This document shows positions 22,028 through 32,118 of a stretch of 64,000 bases of DNA, in pieces. The notes under the pieces are model-generated. The model ran no database searches. It worked only from the letters and a program-made list of their open reading frames with translations, and was not told the DNA's origin. The DNA comes from Bacteroidota bacterium (GTDB lineage Bacteria > Bacteroidota > Ignavibacteria > Ignavibacteriales > Ignavibacteriaceae). How positions within the stretch are numbered: the stretch's first letter is position 1; the number at the start of each line of letters is the position of its first letter. The translations under genes were made by a program, and so were the position numbers. The DNA lies in assembly GCA_022564295.1 (NCBI GenBank), contig JADFLR010000003.1:62001-126000 (forward strand), read 5' to 3'.

Positions 22028-22549
22028 CTAAGCTGCTTTTGTTTTCGAGACTTCATCAATAACACTAACCAGGTCTCTCATTACAGCATTGATAGCACCA
22101 ACAATTCCGGAAGCCGGAGCGTTAATACTTCCAATAATGCTTGCAACAAGATCGTTTTTAGATGGCAGCGAAGCTAATGTGTTCAAATTGCTTCCATCGT
22201 AGTACTCACCTTCAATATAGCAAGCTTTTAATGAGAGCTTTTTGTTTTTATCAAAATACTTTTTGATAATTTTTGCAGGTGCAACAGGGTTTTCATCCGC
22301 AAATGCGAAAGCTGTCATTCCTACAAGATGATCTGCTAATTTTTCATACTTACCTGATTCTTCTAGTGCTCTTTTGAATAAAGTGTTTTTGAACACTATA
22401 TATTTAACACCTTCATTACGAAATTGATTCCGAAGATCGTTTATATCATCTACATTAATTCCGTTATAATCGGTAAGGAAAATAGCTGTTGACTTTTCCA
22501 TCATTTCCGTTACATCGGAAACGACATTCGATTTTTCGTTTCTATTCAT
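22028..22549 (-). CDS. rplJ: 50S ribosomal protein L10
   Basis: 173 residues. It starts MNRNEKSNVVSDVTEMMEKS, with FLTDYNGINVDDINDLRNQF and KYIVFKNTLFKRALEESGKY typical of the rRNA-binding domain. The C-terminal helix anchors L7/L12 dimers. A 77-base leader separates it from rplA. In other bacteria the L10-L12 complex binds such a leader for autoregulation; I cannot confirm the fold here. Confidence 0.97.
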   Translation of the reverse strand: MNRNEKSNVVSDVTEMMEKSTAIFLTDYNGINVDDINDLRNQFRNEGVKYIVFKNTLFKRALEESGKYEKLADHLVGMTAFAFADENPVAPAKIIKKYFDKNKKLSLKACYIEGEYYDGSNLNTLASLPSKNDLVASIIGSINAPASGIVGAINAVMRDLVSVIDEVSKTKAA

Positions 22550-22626
22550 TCTTCTCCTACTTCAGAAATTAAATGAATCAAGTCGGTTAGAAGCATTTTT
22601 TTGAGTGCGTAAATTTTTATAATACC

Positions 22627-23322
22627 CTATCGGGTTGGAATTTCATCTTTTGCTATCTTAAGCCCGGGGCCCATAGAGCTTGAAAGAAATAAACTCTTTA
22701 CATATTGCCCTTTGGCAGCAGCAGGTTTAAGTTTTATAATTGTATTTATAAATGCATTTGCATTTTCAAGTAATTTATCTGTTTCAAAATTAAGTTTGCC
22801 TAATGAAGAGTGTACAATACCGGTTTTATCTACACGGAATTCGATTTTACCTGCTTTAACTTCTTGAACCGCATTTGCAACATCTTTTGTAACTGTTCCA
22901 CTTTTTGGGTTCGGCATTAAACCTTTCGGACCTAAAATTCTACCAAGTTTTCCTAAATCTGCCATGGAATCGGGTGTTGCAATTATTACATCAACATCAG
23001 CCCAACCGCCTTTAATTTTTTCCAAATATTCTTCGAATCCTGCATAATCTGCACCGGCATCTAACGCATCTTTAGCCAGTGGATCTTTTGCGATTACCAA
23101 AACTTTCACTTTTTTTCCGGTACCGTGAGGCAGCGAAACTGTTCCTCTTACCATCTGATCAGCATGTTTTGGATCAACACCTAATTTTATTGCGCAATCC
23201 AAAGACTCAACAAATTTAACTTTGGAGTTTTCTTTTAATGTGTTTATTGCTTCATCCAATTTATATTCTGTTGATATATTAACTTTTTCATTCAGTTCTT
23301 TATTACGTTTTGTTTTTCTCAT
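22627..23322 (-). CDS. rplA: 50S ribosomal protein L1
   Basis: 231 residues. Conserved blocks: [40 protein letters not shown] and [21 protein letters not shown]1 forms the mobile stalk at the E site. 51 bases after rplK. In E. coli L1 represses translation of the L11-L1 operon. Confidence 0.97.
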   Translation of the reverse strand: MRKTKRNKELNEKVNISTEYKLDEAINTLKENSKVKFVESLDCAIKLGVDPKHADQMVRGTVSLPHGTGKKVKVLVIAKDPLAKDALDAGADYAGFEEYLEKIKGGWADVDVIIATPDSMADLGKLGRILGPKGLMPNPKSGTVTKDVANAVQEVKAGKIEFRVDKTGIVHSSLGKLNFETDKLLENANAFINTIIKLKPAAAKGQYVKSLFLSSSMGPGLKIAKDEIPTR

Positions 23323-23373
23323 CTCTATACCGATTAAGTAGTTTTAATGTTTTTAATTTTTTATTAATTGATT

Positions 23374-23799
23374 TTAATCTTCAACAGTAAGACCCATGCT
23401 CCTTGCTGTGCCTGCAACCATACTCATCGCATTTTCAATATTAAACGCGTTAAGATCACGCATTTTGATTTCGGCAATTTCTTTAACCTGTGCTTTAGTC
23501 ACTTTGCCAACCTTAATTCTGTTAGATTCGGCTGAACCCTTTTCAAGATCAGCTGCTTTTTTTAGAAGAATAGAAGCTGGTGGTGTTTTTGTAATAAATG
23601 TAAATGATTTATCCCGATAAACAGTTATTACAACAGGAATGATTAAACCCTCTTTATCCTGAGTTTTAGCGTTGAACTGTTTACAGAATTCCATAATGTT
23701 AACGCCTTTTTGACCGAGGGCGGGACCCACGGGCGGTGACGGGTTTGCCTTACCAGCTGGAATTTGTAATTTTATATATCCATCAATTTTTTTAGCCAT
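23374..23799 (-). CDS. rplK: 50S ribosomal protein L11
   Basis: 141 residues, usual length. N-terminal proline-switch region: [38 protein letters not shown]. The C-terminal 23S-binding domain ends [13 protein letters not shown]11 with the 1070 region of 23S rRNA is the thiostrepton and GTPase-associated site. It follows nusG directly. Confidence 0.98.
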   Translation of the reverse strand: MAKKIDGYIKLQIPAGKANPSPPVGPALGQKGVNIMEFCKQFNAKTQDKEGLIIPVVITVYRDKSFTFITKTPPASILLKKAADLEKGSAESNRIKVGKVTKAQVKEIAEIKMRDLNAFNIENAMSMVAGTARSMGLTVED

Positions 23800-23825
23800 A
23801 ATTCTTACCGGTTATCTAAAAATGT

Positions 23826-24362
23826 TTATTTTTCTAATTCTGCCTGAACAAAGTCTAACTCAACAGGAGTTTTTCTTCCGAAAATGGAAACCATTACTTT
23901 TAATTTCATCTTTTCCTCGTTTACTTCTTCTACCAATCCACTAAAATTATTGAAAGGTCCATCAATAATTTTCACAAGATCGCCATTCCTGAAAATAGTT
24001 TCCATACGCTCAGTATTTTCATCCTGATTAAGACGACCCACAATTCTTTTAACTTCTTCAGCTTGTAAAGGGTTCGGATTATTCTGAGTACCCAAAAAGC
24101 CCATAACCGATTGAGTGTTGGAAATAAATTCTTTTACCTGATTATCTAATTCAACATGAACAAGAATATAACCGGGGAAGAAATTTTTTGTTTTACTTTT
24201 CTTCTTACCATCCTTTACTTCAAAAACTTTTTCGGTTGGAACAAGAATTTCAAGTATCTTTGCTTTTAATTCATCCCTATCCTCAAGTTCAGCTTCTAGT
24301 AATTGTTTAACCTTATTTTCGTGCCCTGAAAAAGTTCTGACTACATACCATTTTTCTGCCAT
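23826..24362 (-). CDS. nusG: Transcription termination/antitermination protein NusG
   Basis: 178 residues. The NGN domain starts MAEKWYVVRTFSGHENKVKQ and includes FFPGYILVHVELDNQVKEFI; the C-terminal KOW domain is FRNGDLVKIIDGPFNNFSGL. NusG binds RNA polymerase and links it to Rho or S10. It sits in the invariant secE-nusG-rplK order, 13 bases after secE. Confidence 0.98.
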   Translation of the reverse strand: MAEKWYVVRTFSGHENKVKQLLEAELEDRDELKAKILEILVPTEKVFEVKDGKKKSKTKNFFPGYILVHVELDNQVKEFISNTQSVMGFLGTQNNPNPLQAEEVKRIVGRLNQDENTERMETIFRNGDLVKIIDGPFNNFSGLVEEVNEEKMKLKVMVSIFGRKTPVELDFVQAELEK

Positions 24363-24375
24363 TTCTAAGACCTAT

Positions 24376-24558
24376 TTAAAAAATTCCCTTTAACACCAGG
24401 TTAATTATCATATCGATAACATAAGTAAACGAAGCAAGAATAAGACAAGCAATTATAACCACTTTAGTCGACTCCATTAATTCGGGCTTAGTCGGCCAGG
24501 TAACTTTTTTCATTTCTTTAACTACATCTTCAAAAAATTTTATTATTTTATCTTTCAT
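24376..24558 (-). CDS. secE: Preprotein translocase subunit SecE
   Basis: 60 residues, the short single-membrane-span form. The amphipathic helix FFEDVVKEMKKVTWPTKPEL contains the conserved KKVTWPT, followed by one transmembrane segment (VVIIACLILASFTYVIDMII). SecE clamps SecY in the inner membrane. Upstream of nusG and downstream of tRNA-Trp, the usual arrangement. Confidence 0.96.
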   Translation of the reverse strand: MKDKIIKFFEDVVKEMKKVTWPTKPELMESTKVVIIACLILASFTYVIDMIINLVLKGIF

Positions 24559-24584
24559 AGCTTCCCAAAAAATTTAAATGCTCG

Positions 24585-24658
24585 CACGTCAGGAGGGAGT
24601 CGAACCCCCAACCTGCGGTTTTGGAGACCGCTGCTCTAGCCAATTGAGCTACTGACGT
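24585..24658 (-). tRNA. tRNA-Trp (anticodon CCA)
   Basis: Cloverleaf on the reverse strand: acceptor ACGTCAG/CTGACGT, D arm TAGCTCAATTGGCTAGAGCA, anticodon stem GCGGT/ACCGC with loop CTCCAAA (anticodon CCA), and T arm with GGTTCGACTCC. CCA end not encoded. It lies between rpmG and secE. Confidence 0.96.
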
Positions 24659-24666
24659 ATGATTTC

Positions 24667-24816
24667 CTATTTGGTTTCCTTATGAATCGTATGTTTACGA
24701 TCCCAACGGCAGTATTTTTTATATTCTACTCTACCTGCATGAAGTCTCTTGTTTTTAGTTGTAGTGTAATTTCTTCTTTTACACTCAGTACATTCTAAAG
24801 TTATTATATCTCTCAT
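24667..24816 (-). CDS. rpmG: 50S ribosomal protein L33
   Basis: 49 residues: [20 protein letters not shown], then [16 protein letters not shown] and [13 protein letters not shown], ending in TAG. The first zinc pair (C9, C12) is intact, but in the second pair only C36 remains; position 39, usually cysteine in the zinc-binding form, is Asp. The zinc ribbon is thus incomplete or uses Asp as a ligand. The gene lies between tRNA-Thr and tRNA-Trp, where many bacteria have a tuf gene. Confidence 0.95.
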   Translation of the reverse strand: MRDIITLECTECKRRNYTTTKNKRLHAGRVEYKKYCRWDRKHTIHKETK

Positions 24817-24840
24817 AATTTCTTCTCAACTATTTTTTTG

Positions 24841-24913
24841 AGCTGACGACCGGGATTGAACCGGTGACCTCATCCTTACCAAGGATGTGCTCTACCGACT
24901 GAGCTACGTCAGC
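24841..24913 (-). tRNA. tRNA-Thr (anticodon GGU)
   Basis: Reverse-strand cloverleaf: acceptor GCTGACG/CGTCAGC, D arm TAGCTCAGTCGGTAGAGCA, anticodon stem CATCC/GGATG with loop TTGGTAA (anticodon GGT), T arm with GGTTCAATCC. CCA not encoded. Second to last tRNA of the Tyr-Gly-Thr-(rpmG)-Trp series. Confidence 0.96.
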
Positions 24914-24925
24914 AAGTTTTTGGAA

Positions 24926-25002
<77 letters not shown>

Positions 25003-25104
25003 CGGTAATTCTATTTATTTTACAAGTAAAAAAGAACAAAAAAATAAGGGAAGTAAATTGCAATTAAATATTTCCCTTACTAATCAATATATAAACCTGA
25101 GCAG

Positions 25105-25188
25105 TGGGCGGCGAGGGATTCGAACCCCCAAAGGCTTCCGCCAACGGATTTACAGTCCGCCCCGGCTCTCCAACTCCGGCGTCCGCCC
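25105..25188 (-). tRNA. tRNA-Tyr (anticodon GUA)
   Basis: A class II tRNA of 84 bases with a long variable arm. The anticodon loop is CTGTAAA (anticodon GTA) in the stem GCGGA/TCCGT, the T arm contains GGTTCGAATCC, and the acceptor stem is GGGCGGA/GCCGCCC with one mismatch at its inner end. First gene of the tRNA-rpmG-secE transcript; a predicted promoter lies just upstream. Confidence 0.94.
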
Positions 25189-25210
25189 TAAAATTAAAAA
25201 AAGAGCAGTA

Positions 25211-25239
25211 AATATATCCGTATTTAATCAAAAAAGCAA
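25211..25239 (-). promoter_or_regulatory. Predicted promoter of the tRNA-rpmG-secE-nusG operon
   Basis: On the reverse strand TTGCTT (25239-25234) and TATATT (25216-25211) are separated by 17 bases, about 22 bases upstream of the tRNA-Tyr 5' end. The -10 box is identical to that of the rpsL promoter; the -35 box is weaker. The AT-rich sequence and position fit a stable-RNA promoter. Confidence 0.5.
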
Positions 25240-25293
25240 ATATTGGCATAAGCTATAAATGCTCTATTCATCATGGAATAATTTTTGCCCTCT

Positions 25294-26832
25294 TTAATGT
25301 TTCCAGAGTTCTCTGTCCAAACTCCTGTATTGAATTGCTTCACTAATGTGTTGAGGAAGTATGTGATCTGAGTTATCCAAATCAGCTATTGTTCTGCTTA
25401 CTTTTAAAATTCTGTCATATGCTCTTGCTGATAATCCCAGTTTTGTCATCGCCATTTTTAATAACTCCTCTCCTGCAGAGTCTAATTCACAATATTTCCT
25501 TACTTCCTTTGAACCCATATCTCCGTTATTGTAAATATGATGAATTTCATTATATCTGTCTAATTGTATTTCTCTTGCGTTAATTACTCTTTCTCTTATT
25601 TTTTCAGATGATTCACTTTTTTCCTTTGCAGATAGATCTTTGTATTTTACTGCAGGCACTTCAATATGAATATCAATTCTATCCAATAAAGGACCTGATA
25701 TTTTAGCCATATACCTTTGAATTGAAGGCGGGGCACAGGTACATTCTTTATTCGGATCAGTGTAATAACCACAGGGACAAGGATTCATAGCCGCAGCTAA
25801 CATGAAATTTGCAGGAAACTCTAACGATAATTTTGACCTGCTTACAGTTACTTTGCAATCTTCCAGAGGCTGCCTTAAAACCTCTAAAACATTCTTCTTA
25901 AATTCGGGTAATTCATCTAAAAAAAGAACTCCGTAATGAGCAAACGAAACTTCGCCGGGACGTGGAAATGAACCGCCTCCAACTAACGCAGCATCTGAAA
26001 TTGTATGATGCGGACTTCGGAAAGGTCTCTCGGTTACCAAAGCGGTATCCTTGGAAAGAATACCTGCGATTGAATGTATTTTCGTTGTTTCCAAAGCTTC
26101 TTCAAAAGTCATAGGCGGAAGAATTGAGGGAAAACGTTTTGCAAGCATTGTTTTACCGGAGCCGGGCGGACCAATCATTAAAATATTATGCGCTCCGGCA
26201 GCAGCAACTTCCAAAGCTCGTTTCACATTTTCCTGTCCTTTGACATCGGAAAAATCGAAATGATATTTATTTATTTGTGAGAAAATTTTCCCCTTATCTG
26301 AAATTACCGGTTCGGCTTTTTCCTCTCCGTTAATAAATTTAACCACATCCGATAAATTTTCGATCCCGTAAACATCAATGCCTTCAACTATCGAAGCTTC
26401 TTTTGATGAATCAACAGGAAGTATAATTCTTTTAATACCTTTCTTCTTCGCTTCAACGGTAATTGGCAATGCACCTTTAACATGTCTTAATCTCCCGTCA
26501 AGAGAAAGCTCACCTAAAAATACAGTGTTGCTTAAATTGTTTTCAGTAATTATATCAGTTGCTGAAAGGAGTCCGATTGCAATTGGAAGATCGAAGGCAC
26601 TGCCTTCTTTTTTTATATCGGCAGGTGCCAAATTAACGGTTATTTTCTTTGTGGGAAATTTCAATCCGCTGTTCTTTATTGCAGCCGTTACTCTTTCCCT
26701 GCTCTCCTTAACAGCATTATCAGGTAACCCAACTATAGTAAAGCCCGGAATATGCGACTCAACATTTGTTTCTACTTCAACAAGGTATGCATCAATTCCG
26801 TATGTAGCACTGGAAAATATTTTGGAGAGCAT
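25294..26832 (-). CDS. YifB/ComM-family magnesium chelatase-like AAA+ ATPase
   Basis: 512 residues from the ATG at 26832 ([20 protein letters not shown]), the standard beginning of this family. The open frame continues 43 codons further upstream, but that part is hydrophobic and AT-rich and unlike the family. Walker A is [20 protein letters not shown], Walker [30 protein letters not shown] zinc-like segment and the arginine-finger region [14 protein letters not shown] follow. The N-terminal part is Lon-protease-like (ChlI). ComM helicases promote branch migration during natural transformation; that function is by analogy. It stands alone between the tRNA cluster and region 3. Confidence 0.93.
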   Translation of the reverse strand: MLSKIFSSATYGIDAYLVEVETNVESHIPGFTIVGLPDNAVKESRERVTAAIKNSGLKFPTKKITVNLAPADIKKEGSAFDLPIAIGLLSATDIITENNLSNTVFLGELSLDGRLRHVKGALPITVEAKKKGIKRIILPVDSSKEASIVEGIDVYGIENLSDVVKFINGEEKAEPVISDKGKIFSQINKYHFDFSDVKGQENVKRALEVAAAGAHNILMIGPPGSGKTMLAKRFPSILPPMTFEEALETTKIHSIAGILSKDTALVTERPFRSPHHTISDAALVGGGSFPRPGEVSFAHYGVLFLDELPEFKKNVLEVLRQPLEDCKVTVSRSKLSLEFPANFMLAAAMNPCPCGYYTDPNKECTCAPPSIQRYMAKISGPLLDRIDIHIEVPAVKYKDLSAKEKSESSEKIRERVINAREIQLDRYNEIHHIYNNGDMGSKEVRKYCELDSAGEELLKMAMTKLGLSARAYDRILKVSRTIADLDNSDHILPQHISEAIQYRSLDRELWKH

Positions 26833-27118
26833 AGTGGTAAAAAAATAAATTAAAAAAATGATCTGGAAATAAAATTTAAATTTTAATTCCAATTTAATTA
26901 TTCTAAGAAAAACATTTTTAAAATTACAAATAAATTTCTCACAATTTGATTCCTTCGGCAAAATTACACATTAATATTTTTACTGACTGGAATGTCTAAC
27001 TTAAAATAACATTAATACTTTTGATTGTTAAACTTTGGTAATTGAGATTTGTTTTTGCTAGCTGACATTAATTAGACATCAAAATTAACCAGGAAATAAA
27101 CTTACCGGGTAAATGATA

Positions 27119-28798
27119 TCATTTTGCTAATATCATTTTCTTTGTCTGGCTGGAATTAGGTGACCATGCTTTGAAAAGGTAAATTCCCGAGGGTAAATCG
27201 CTTCCATTAAATGTAAATTGATACTTACCCGTGGAGAGAAAACCTTTATGCAAAACGGAAACTTCCTTTCCTTCCAAATTATACACAACAATTTCAAAAT
27301 CGGATTCATGCAAAACCTCAATTGAAATTTGTGTGGTTGGATTAAATGGATTGGGAAAGTTTTGCCCGATGATAAATTCTTGCAGTTCACCCTGCCCTAC
27401 TTTTAGCTGCGAAGAATAAATTACGGAGCCATCTTTGTTAATCTGCTTTATTCTAAAATAGATTATTTCGGAATTATCTATCCTTTCACTTAAGAATGTG
27501 TAAATTTTTTCTTTAATGTTTTCGGCATCGCTGCTGTAAACTTCAATAAATCCGTTTTCACCTTCTGCCTGCTCAACAATGTAAATATCTGCGTTTGAAT
27601 AATCTCCGCCTTTCCAGGTAAGTTCATAAAAATTGTTCATAACTCTTAAGTTCAATTCCGGCGCACGGCTGAATATTGGAGCATCGGATGAGAAGAGAAC
27701 AGCATTATTTAATAGTACAAATTCCGATTGGTTTAAATCGGCAAGCGTTGTTTCGTTAAACGTGAATTGCAATTTAATTTCCGAGTTTTCGCTAATAAAA
27801 CTGGAAAAATGCCTGTTCCTGAAAGCAACCTCAATTGGTTCATTGTAATCAAGTATTCTAAATTGATCAAGCCAGAAACTTCCTTCGGCGGAATTAATAA
27901 ATGAAATAATTAATTCGCTTTCAGTTAAGGAAGCAGGCAGTTTAAATTCTGAAAATTCTTTGCTGTTACAATAAAATTTTATTTTATTTTCATCGAACGA
28001 AAACAAAACTGAGAAGTGAAGCCAAACGTCATTCGGAATAAAATGCGGAAGTATAATGTATTCGGTATGAAAATCTGATTCGGCAGTTAATATTTGAAAT
28101 TCATTTGTTACCAAACGATACTCTACCAGGTCTGTTTGTTTGTTTTTTATTTCTAAAAACGATGATGCCTCCTGATTGAGCATTATCCAAAAATCAATCA
28201 GCATATTGTTTTCAATACTCAAATAGGGTGAAATTGAGAATTCTGACTGCGACTGTAAAAACAATGCTTTTTCACCAATATCTATTGCACTGTAAAAATT
28301 AATTTTTACCCTATAATAATTCGGATAATCGGAAGCTAACTCTGCACTCGAATTGTTCAGGTAATTTACAATCCTGTTATTTCTTCTAAACTCGCCGTAA
28401 AATTCAATTTCCGAATAATCAACAAATTCACTATTAAATTTCATAAGTACTTGAAAGAAAGAACTACCTTCACCGGGAGTAAGCCCGGTTAAATCGATGG
28501 TAAACATTGCAGCATCATAAAGGTATCCATCGGATGAGGCGCTGTAAAATTCAATCTCTTTAAATTTATTTTCCGAGCGCAAAATCACTTCATATAATTT
28601 TATTCCTCTCTGAGGAATAATATAAAGATCAAGCTGATCTGCATTTTCAAATTCGTTGGAAGTGATGAGAGATATTTCAAAGGATTTGCCTTGATGGACT
28701 AAGTTGGCGTATGCGAGTTTAAAATTATCGCCAATAGATTGTGCGGAGATTAATGAAATCCAGCATAAAGAAATCCATATTGTTAAGTTCTTGAACAT
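27119..28798 (-). CDS. Secreted LamG-like protein with T9SS C-terminal sorting tail
   Basis: 559 residues. Signal peptide at 1-20 (FKNLTIWISLCWISLISAQS). A region at about 190-325 looks like a concanavalin/LamG fold (LIDFWIMLNQEASSFLEI ... WLHFSVLF ... FWLDQFRILDY). The last 80 residues are a T9SS type A tail: QNFPNPFNPTTQISIEV, VYNLEGKEVSVL, GIYLFKAWSPNSSQTKKMIL. The protein is expected at the cell surface or outside. It lies 38 bases after nuoI on the same strand but has no obvious functional tie to complex I. The specific function is unknown. The 286 bases between its stop and yifB hold no gene that I can see. Confidence 0.8.
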   Translation of the reverse strand: MFKNLTIWISLCWISLISAQSIGDNFKLAYANLVHQGKSFEISLITSNEFENADQLDLYIIPQRGIKLYEVILRSENKFKEIEFYSASSDGYLYDAAMFTIDLTGLTPGEGSSFFQVLMKFNSEFVDYSEIEFYGEFRRNNRIVNYLNNSSAELASDYPNYYRVKINFYSAIDIGEKALFLQSQSEFSISPYLSIENNMLIDFWIMLNQEASSFLEIKNKQTDLVEYRLVTNEFQILTAESDFHTEYIILPHFIPNDVWLHFSVLFSFDENKIKFYCNSKEFSEFKLPASLTESELIISFINSAEGSFWLDQFRILDYNEPIEVAFRNRHFSSFISENSEIKLQFTFNETTLADLNQSEFVLLNNAVLFSSDAPIFSRAPELNLRVMNNFYELTWKGGDYSNADIYIVEQAEGENGFIEVYSSDAENIKEKIYTFLSERIDNSEIIYFRIKQINKDGSVIYSSQLKVGQGELQEFIIGQNFPNPFNPTTQISIEVLHESDFEIVVYNLEGKEVSVLHKGFLSTGKYQFTFNGSDLPSGIYLFKAWSPNSSQTKKMILAK

Positions 28799-28836
28799 TG
28801 GATATCCAATTAACGCAATTTTTCTGAAATGTTCAA

Positions 28837-29340
28837 CTACTTATATTTGCGCAGAAAATCTATTCTGTCCTGTAATTGATTTACGGGTACCAATAATTTA
28901 TCTTTGCCATAAATTGCTTCCTCCCTGTTTGAGAAGGTAAGATCGTAATCCTTACTCATAACAATTGCTTCTTCGGGACAAACTTCTTCACAAAAACCGC
29001 AAAATATGCATCTTAGCATATTAATTTCAAACTTTTCGGGGTATCTTTCCTGTTCACGCTCGGTCTCTGCTGCCTGAACTTCGATTGCTAATGCCGGACA
29101 AACTCTTGAGCACAATCCGCAGGCAACACAACGTTCGTCTCCGTTATTTTCTTCTATAAGTACGGGTCTTCCCCTGTATGCGGCTGAAGGAATAAATCTT
29201 TCTTCCGGATATTCGATAGTAAACTTGGGACGAATCATATTCTTAAACGTAAGTGATAATCCTTTAAGGATTTCAGGAATATAAATTCGTTCCAAGAATG
29301 ATAAATCTTTTTTTCTTCTTTTAACCGATTTTTGTTCCAT
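28837..29340 (-). CDS. nuoI: NADH-quinone oxidoreductase subunit I
   Basis: 167 residues with two [4Fe-4S] ferredoxin motifs, [12 protein letters not shown] and [12 protein letters not shown], at about residues 71-119, which carry clusters N6a and N6b between NuoG/NuoB and the quinone site. The N-terminal amphipathic part contains the family's [12 protein letters not shown]. It follows nuoH after 26 bases. Together with nuoG and nuoH it forms the G-H-I segment of a complex I operon. Confidence 0.96.
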   Translation of the reverse strand: MEQKSVKRRKKDLSFLERIYIPEILKGLSLTFKNMIRPKFTIEYPEERFIPSAAYRGRPVLIEENNGDERCVACGLCSRVCPALAIEVQAAETEREQERYPEKFEINMLRCIFCGFCEEVCPEEAIVMSKDYDLTFSNREEAIYGKDKLLVPVNQLQDRIDFLRKYK

Positions 29341-29366
29341 TTAATTCTTACCTAATTTAACTTTTT

Positions 29367-30398
29367 TTATAACCCGAAGATCATTATTAATAAAGCTACC
29401 CAAATAATATTTATTAATGAAAGCGGAAACATCACTTTCCATCCAAGGTTCATCAATTGATCATACCTGAATCTCGGCAAACTCCATCTTACCCATAAAA
29501 AGAAAAACAGAATTGCAACAAGTTTAAATATAAATGCACCAACCTGCAGCAAAGCCACCAAACCCGATGGTAGTCCCAAAAGATCTATGTAAGGGATTTG
29601 CCAGCCGCCAAGATACAAAGTAACTATCAATCCAGAGGCAATAATCATATTTGCATATTCCGAGAGGAAAAATGCTGCGAATTTCATACTGCTGTATTCT
29701 GTATGAAATCCGCCCACAAGTTCCGGCTCAGCTTCGGGTAAATCGAACGGAAGCCGGTTAGTTTCAGCAAATGCGGAAACAAGAAAAGTTATAAACCCTA
29801 TTGGCTGTACAATTGCATTCCACATCCAACCTGATTGTGATTCAACAATTGCAATTGGTCTTAGTGATTCGGATAAGAGCAATACTCCGCCGATTGAAAA
29901 ACCCATTGATATTTCGTATGATATCATTTGTGCAGATGAACGGATACCGCCTAAAAGAGAGTACTTACTGCCCGATGACCAGCCTGCCAAAGTTAAACCG
30001 TAAACAGAAAGTGAAGTTAAAGCTAACACGAACAGTACTCCCATATTAACATCCGCAACCACTAAAGGAATATCGTAACCGAAAAGATGAACTTCCGGTC
30101 CAAACGGTATAACTGCGAATGTAGAAAAGGCAACAAACAAAGCAATCATCGGTGCGAGTAAGTGAATTATTCTATCTGCTTTTTCAGGAACAATATCCTC
30201 TTTCAACATCAATTTAAAAACATCGGCAAATGGCTGCAGCAATCCTTTCCAGCCAACGCGGTTAGGACCAATTCTATTCTGCACCCATGCACTAATTTTT
30301 CTCTCAAAGTAAGTTAGATATGAAACTGTTAAAAATAACAGAGAAATTATCAGCAAAATTTTTACGAGACTAATTAATATTATTTCCCCAATTCCCAT
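29367..30398 (-). CDS. nuoH: NADH-quinone oxidoreductase subunit H
   Basis: 343 residues, about eight membrane segments. Conserved loops: FERKISAWVQNRIGPNRVGW, QPFADVFKLMLKEDIVPEKA and AETNRLPFDLPEAEPELVGG, the last with the glutamates of the quinone chamber. NuoH is the membrane heel of complex I next to the quinone-binding site. It lies 17 bases after nuoG. Confidence 0.97.
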   Translation of the reverse strand: MGIGEIILISLVKILLIISLLFLTVSYLTYFERKISAWVQNRIGPNRVGWKGLLQPFADVFKLMLKEDIVPEKADRIIHLLAPMIALFVAFSTFAVIPFGPEVHLFGYDIPLVVADVNMGVLFVLALTSLSVYGLTLAGWSSGSKYSLLGGIRSSAQMISYEISMGFSIGGVLLLSESLRPIAIVESQSGWMWNAIVQPIGFITFLVSAFAETNRLPFDLPEAEPELVGGFHTEYSSMKFAAFFLSEYANMIIASGLIVTLYLGGWQIPYIDLLGLPSGLVALLQVGAFIFKLVAILFFFLWVRWSLPRFRYDQLMNLGWKVMFPLSLINIIWVALLIMIFGL

Positions 30399-30415
30399 CA
30401 GATTATACCTTCCAT

Positions 30416-32101
30416 TTAAGCATTGACTTTTTGTTCTAAAAATTTAACATTTAGTTTAACTCCTGTTTCGCCAATATCATCATAATCCAATCCTTTAAAT
30501 GCTTCTATCTGGTTACTCATTTCCGAAAAAACTTCCTCAGCCATATTAAATTTCATCTTGTGCCCCAATGCTCCTGCTAAACCGGTTAAAATTTTCCAGC
30601 TTGCTCTGGCATCCCTTTTAACGCCGGTTGCCCATCGGTCGAAATTTGTTCCAAACTTATCCAATCGGCTCATTTCCATTCCATCCAGCGCTCTATCTGT
30701 ATCTATTGTTACAACAGCAGGTTTTATTCTTTGAATAACGCCTTCAAAATTTATTAGGGTTCCGTTTTTTTCGGCAATGGCAGCTGCTGGAAAGATTATA
30801 TCCGCAAGTGCTGTAGTGTTGTTATAATTAGATGAGTGAACTATCAACAGATCTAATTTGGCAAAGATGTTTTCAAGGTGTGGATTGGCTGAGACAACAT
30901 CATCTTCCAATATATAAAGAGCTTTTATTTTTCCTTCTCTAATTGCTTTTATAATGCCTTCAAAATTCAACCCTGATTTTAAAGGTGAAATACCTGCAAG
31001 CTTTGCTCCCATTGAATTTGGTGCAACATCATTTTGTTTTAAAAGATCATCACCAAATTCAGGATCAATATGGTTCATAAAATCGAGGATGCCGCTGCCA
31101 ATAACAGTACGGGCAAACTTTACCAACAAATAATTATCTTCGCAAGTTGCATGCGCCGAACCAAGAAAAGCTACTTCATCTTTTGCAAACGATTTTATTC
31201 TTGAAGCGGTCTCAGCATAAATTTCATCCCAGCCAACTTTAACAAGTTTGCCTTCTCTTCTCAACTGCGGGCAGTCAACTCTGGTTTCAGCATTGACATT
31301 TTTAAAAGTGTTCAGCCGTCCGTAATCACACATCCAGTAACTGTTAACCTCTTCGTTATGCCTTGGAGTTAACCGTAAGATTTCATTATTGCGAACCCAA
31401 ATATCTATATTACATCCTCTTGAACAACCCGTACAAATAGATTTTGTAGCAGACATATCCCAAACTCTCGCTTTAAAACGAAAATCAATACTTGTGAGTG
31501 CACCAACAGGACAGATATCGATGACGTTCATCGAATAAGGATTATCTAATTCTTCACCCGGGAAAGTTGTAATTGTAACGCTATCGCCTCTCTGCACAAA
31601 AGTAAGCTCGGGATCTTTGGCAATTTCATCGCAAAACCGAATACACCTTGAACAGGAGATACATCTTTCGCCATCGAACATAACTTGCGGACCAAACTGT
31701 ACGTGTTTCTCCTTTTGATTTTTTTCTTCTGTAAACCTGCTTTCACCTTCACCGTGACTGTAAGCGTAATCCTGCAGCTTGCACTCACCTGCTTCATCGC
31801 AAATAGGACAATCTAAAGGATGATTTATTAAGATGAATTCCATCACTGCATTGCGGGCTTCAAGTGTTTTTTCGGATTGAGTGTGTACAACCATTCCTTC
31901 CGAAGCTATGGTGGAACAAGCAATCATCAGCTTCGGCATTTTTTCAACTTCAACAAGGCAGATTCTGCAGTTACCAGAAACAGATAATTTTGGATGCCAG
32001 CAAAAATGAGGGATATCAATTCCATGATCTCTGGCTGCTTCAATTATTGTCTGACCGGTTTGAAATTCAATTTCTTTTTCGTCTATTAAAAACTTTGGCA
32101 T
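30416..32101 (-). CDS. nuoG: NADH-quinone oxidoreductase subunit G (short form)
   Basis: 561 residues, shorter than the roughly 700-900 of many NuoG proteins. The N-terminal [2Fe-2S] site is C34, C45, C48 and C62. Next come the His/Cys [4Fe-4S] region (CDEAGECKLQDYAYSHGE), a 4Cys cluster (CISCSRCIRFC) and the start of a molybdopterin-oxidoreductase-like domain (CTGCSRGCNIDIW). The shortened C-terminal domain carries no visible cofactor site. Upstream is an M16 peptidase rather than nuoF, so nuoE, nuoF and the other subunits must be elsewhere. Confidence 0.93.
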   Translation of the reverse strand: MPKFLIDEKEIEFQTGQTIIEAARDHGIDIPHFCWHPKLSVSGNCRICLVEVEKMPKLMIACSTIASEGMVVHTQSEKTLEARNAVMEFILINHPLDCPICDEAGECKLQDYAYSHGEGESRFTEEKNQKEKHVQFGPQVMFDGERCISCSRCIRFCDEIAKDPELTFVQRGDSVTITTFPGEELDNPYSMNVIDICPVGALTSIDFRFKARVWDMSATKSICTGCSRGCNIDIWVRNNEILRLTPRHNEEVNSYWMCDYGRLNTFKNVNAETRVDCPQLRREGKLVKVGWDEIYAETASRIKSFAKDEVAFLGSAHATCEDNYLLVKFARTVIGSGILDFMNHIDPEFGDDLLKQNDVAPNSMGAKLAGISPLKSGLNFEGIIKAIREGKIKALYILEDDVVSANPHLENIFAKLDLLIVHSSNYNNTTALADIIFPAAAIAEKNGTLINFEGVIQRIKPAVVTIDTDRALDGMEMSRLDKFGTNFDRWATGVKRDARASWKILTGLAGALGHKMKFNMAEEVFSEMSNQIEAFKGLDYDDIGETGVKLNVKFLEQKVNA

Positions 32102-32118
32102 ATATGTTCTCTTTAATA

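Noticed and set aside
26833-26961. N-terminal extension of the YifB-like ATPase
   Set aside because: The 43 extra codons are AT-rich and hydrophobic and the family starts at the inner ATG at 26832.
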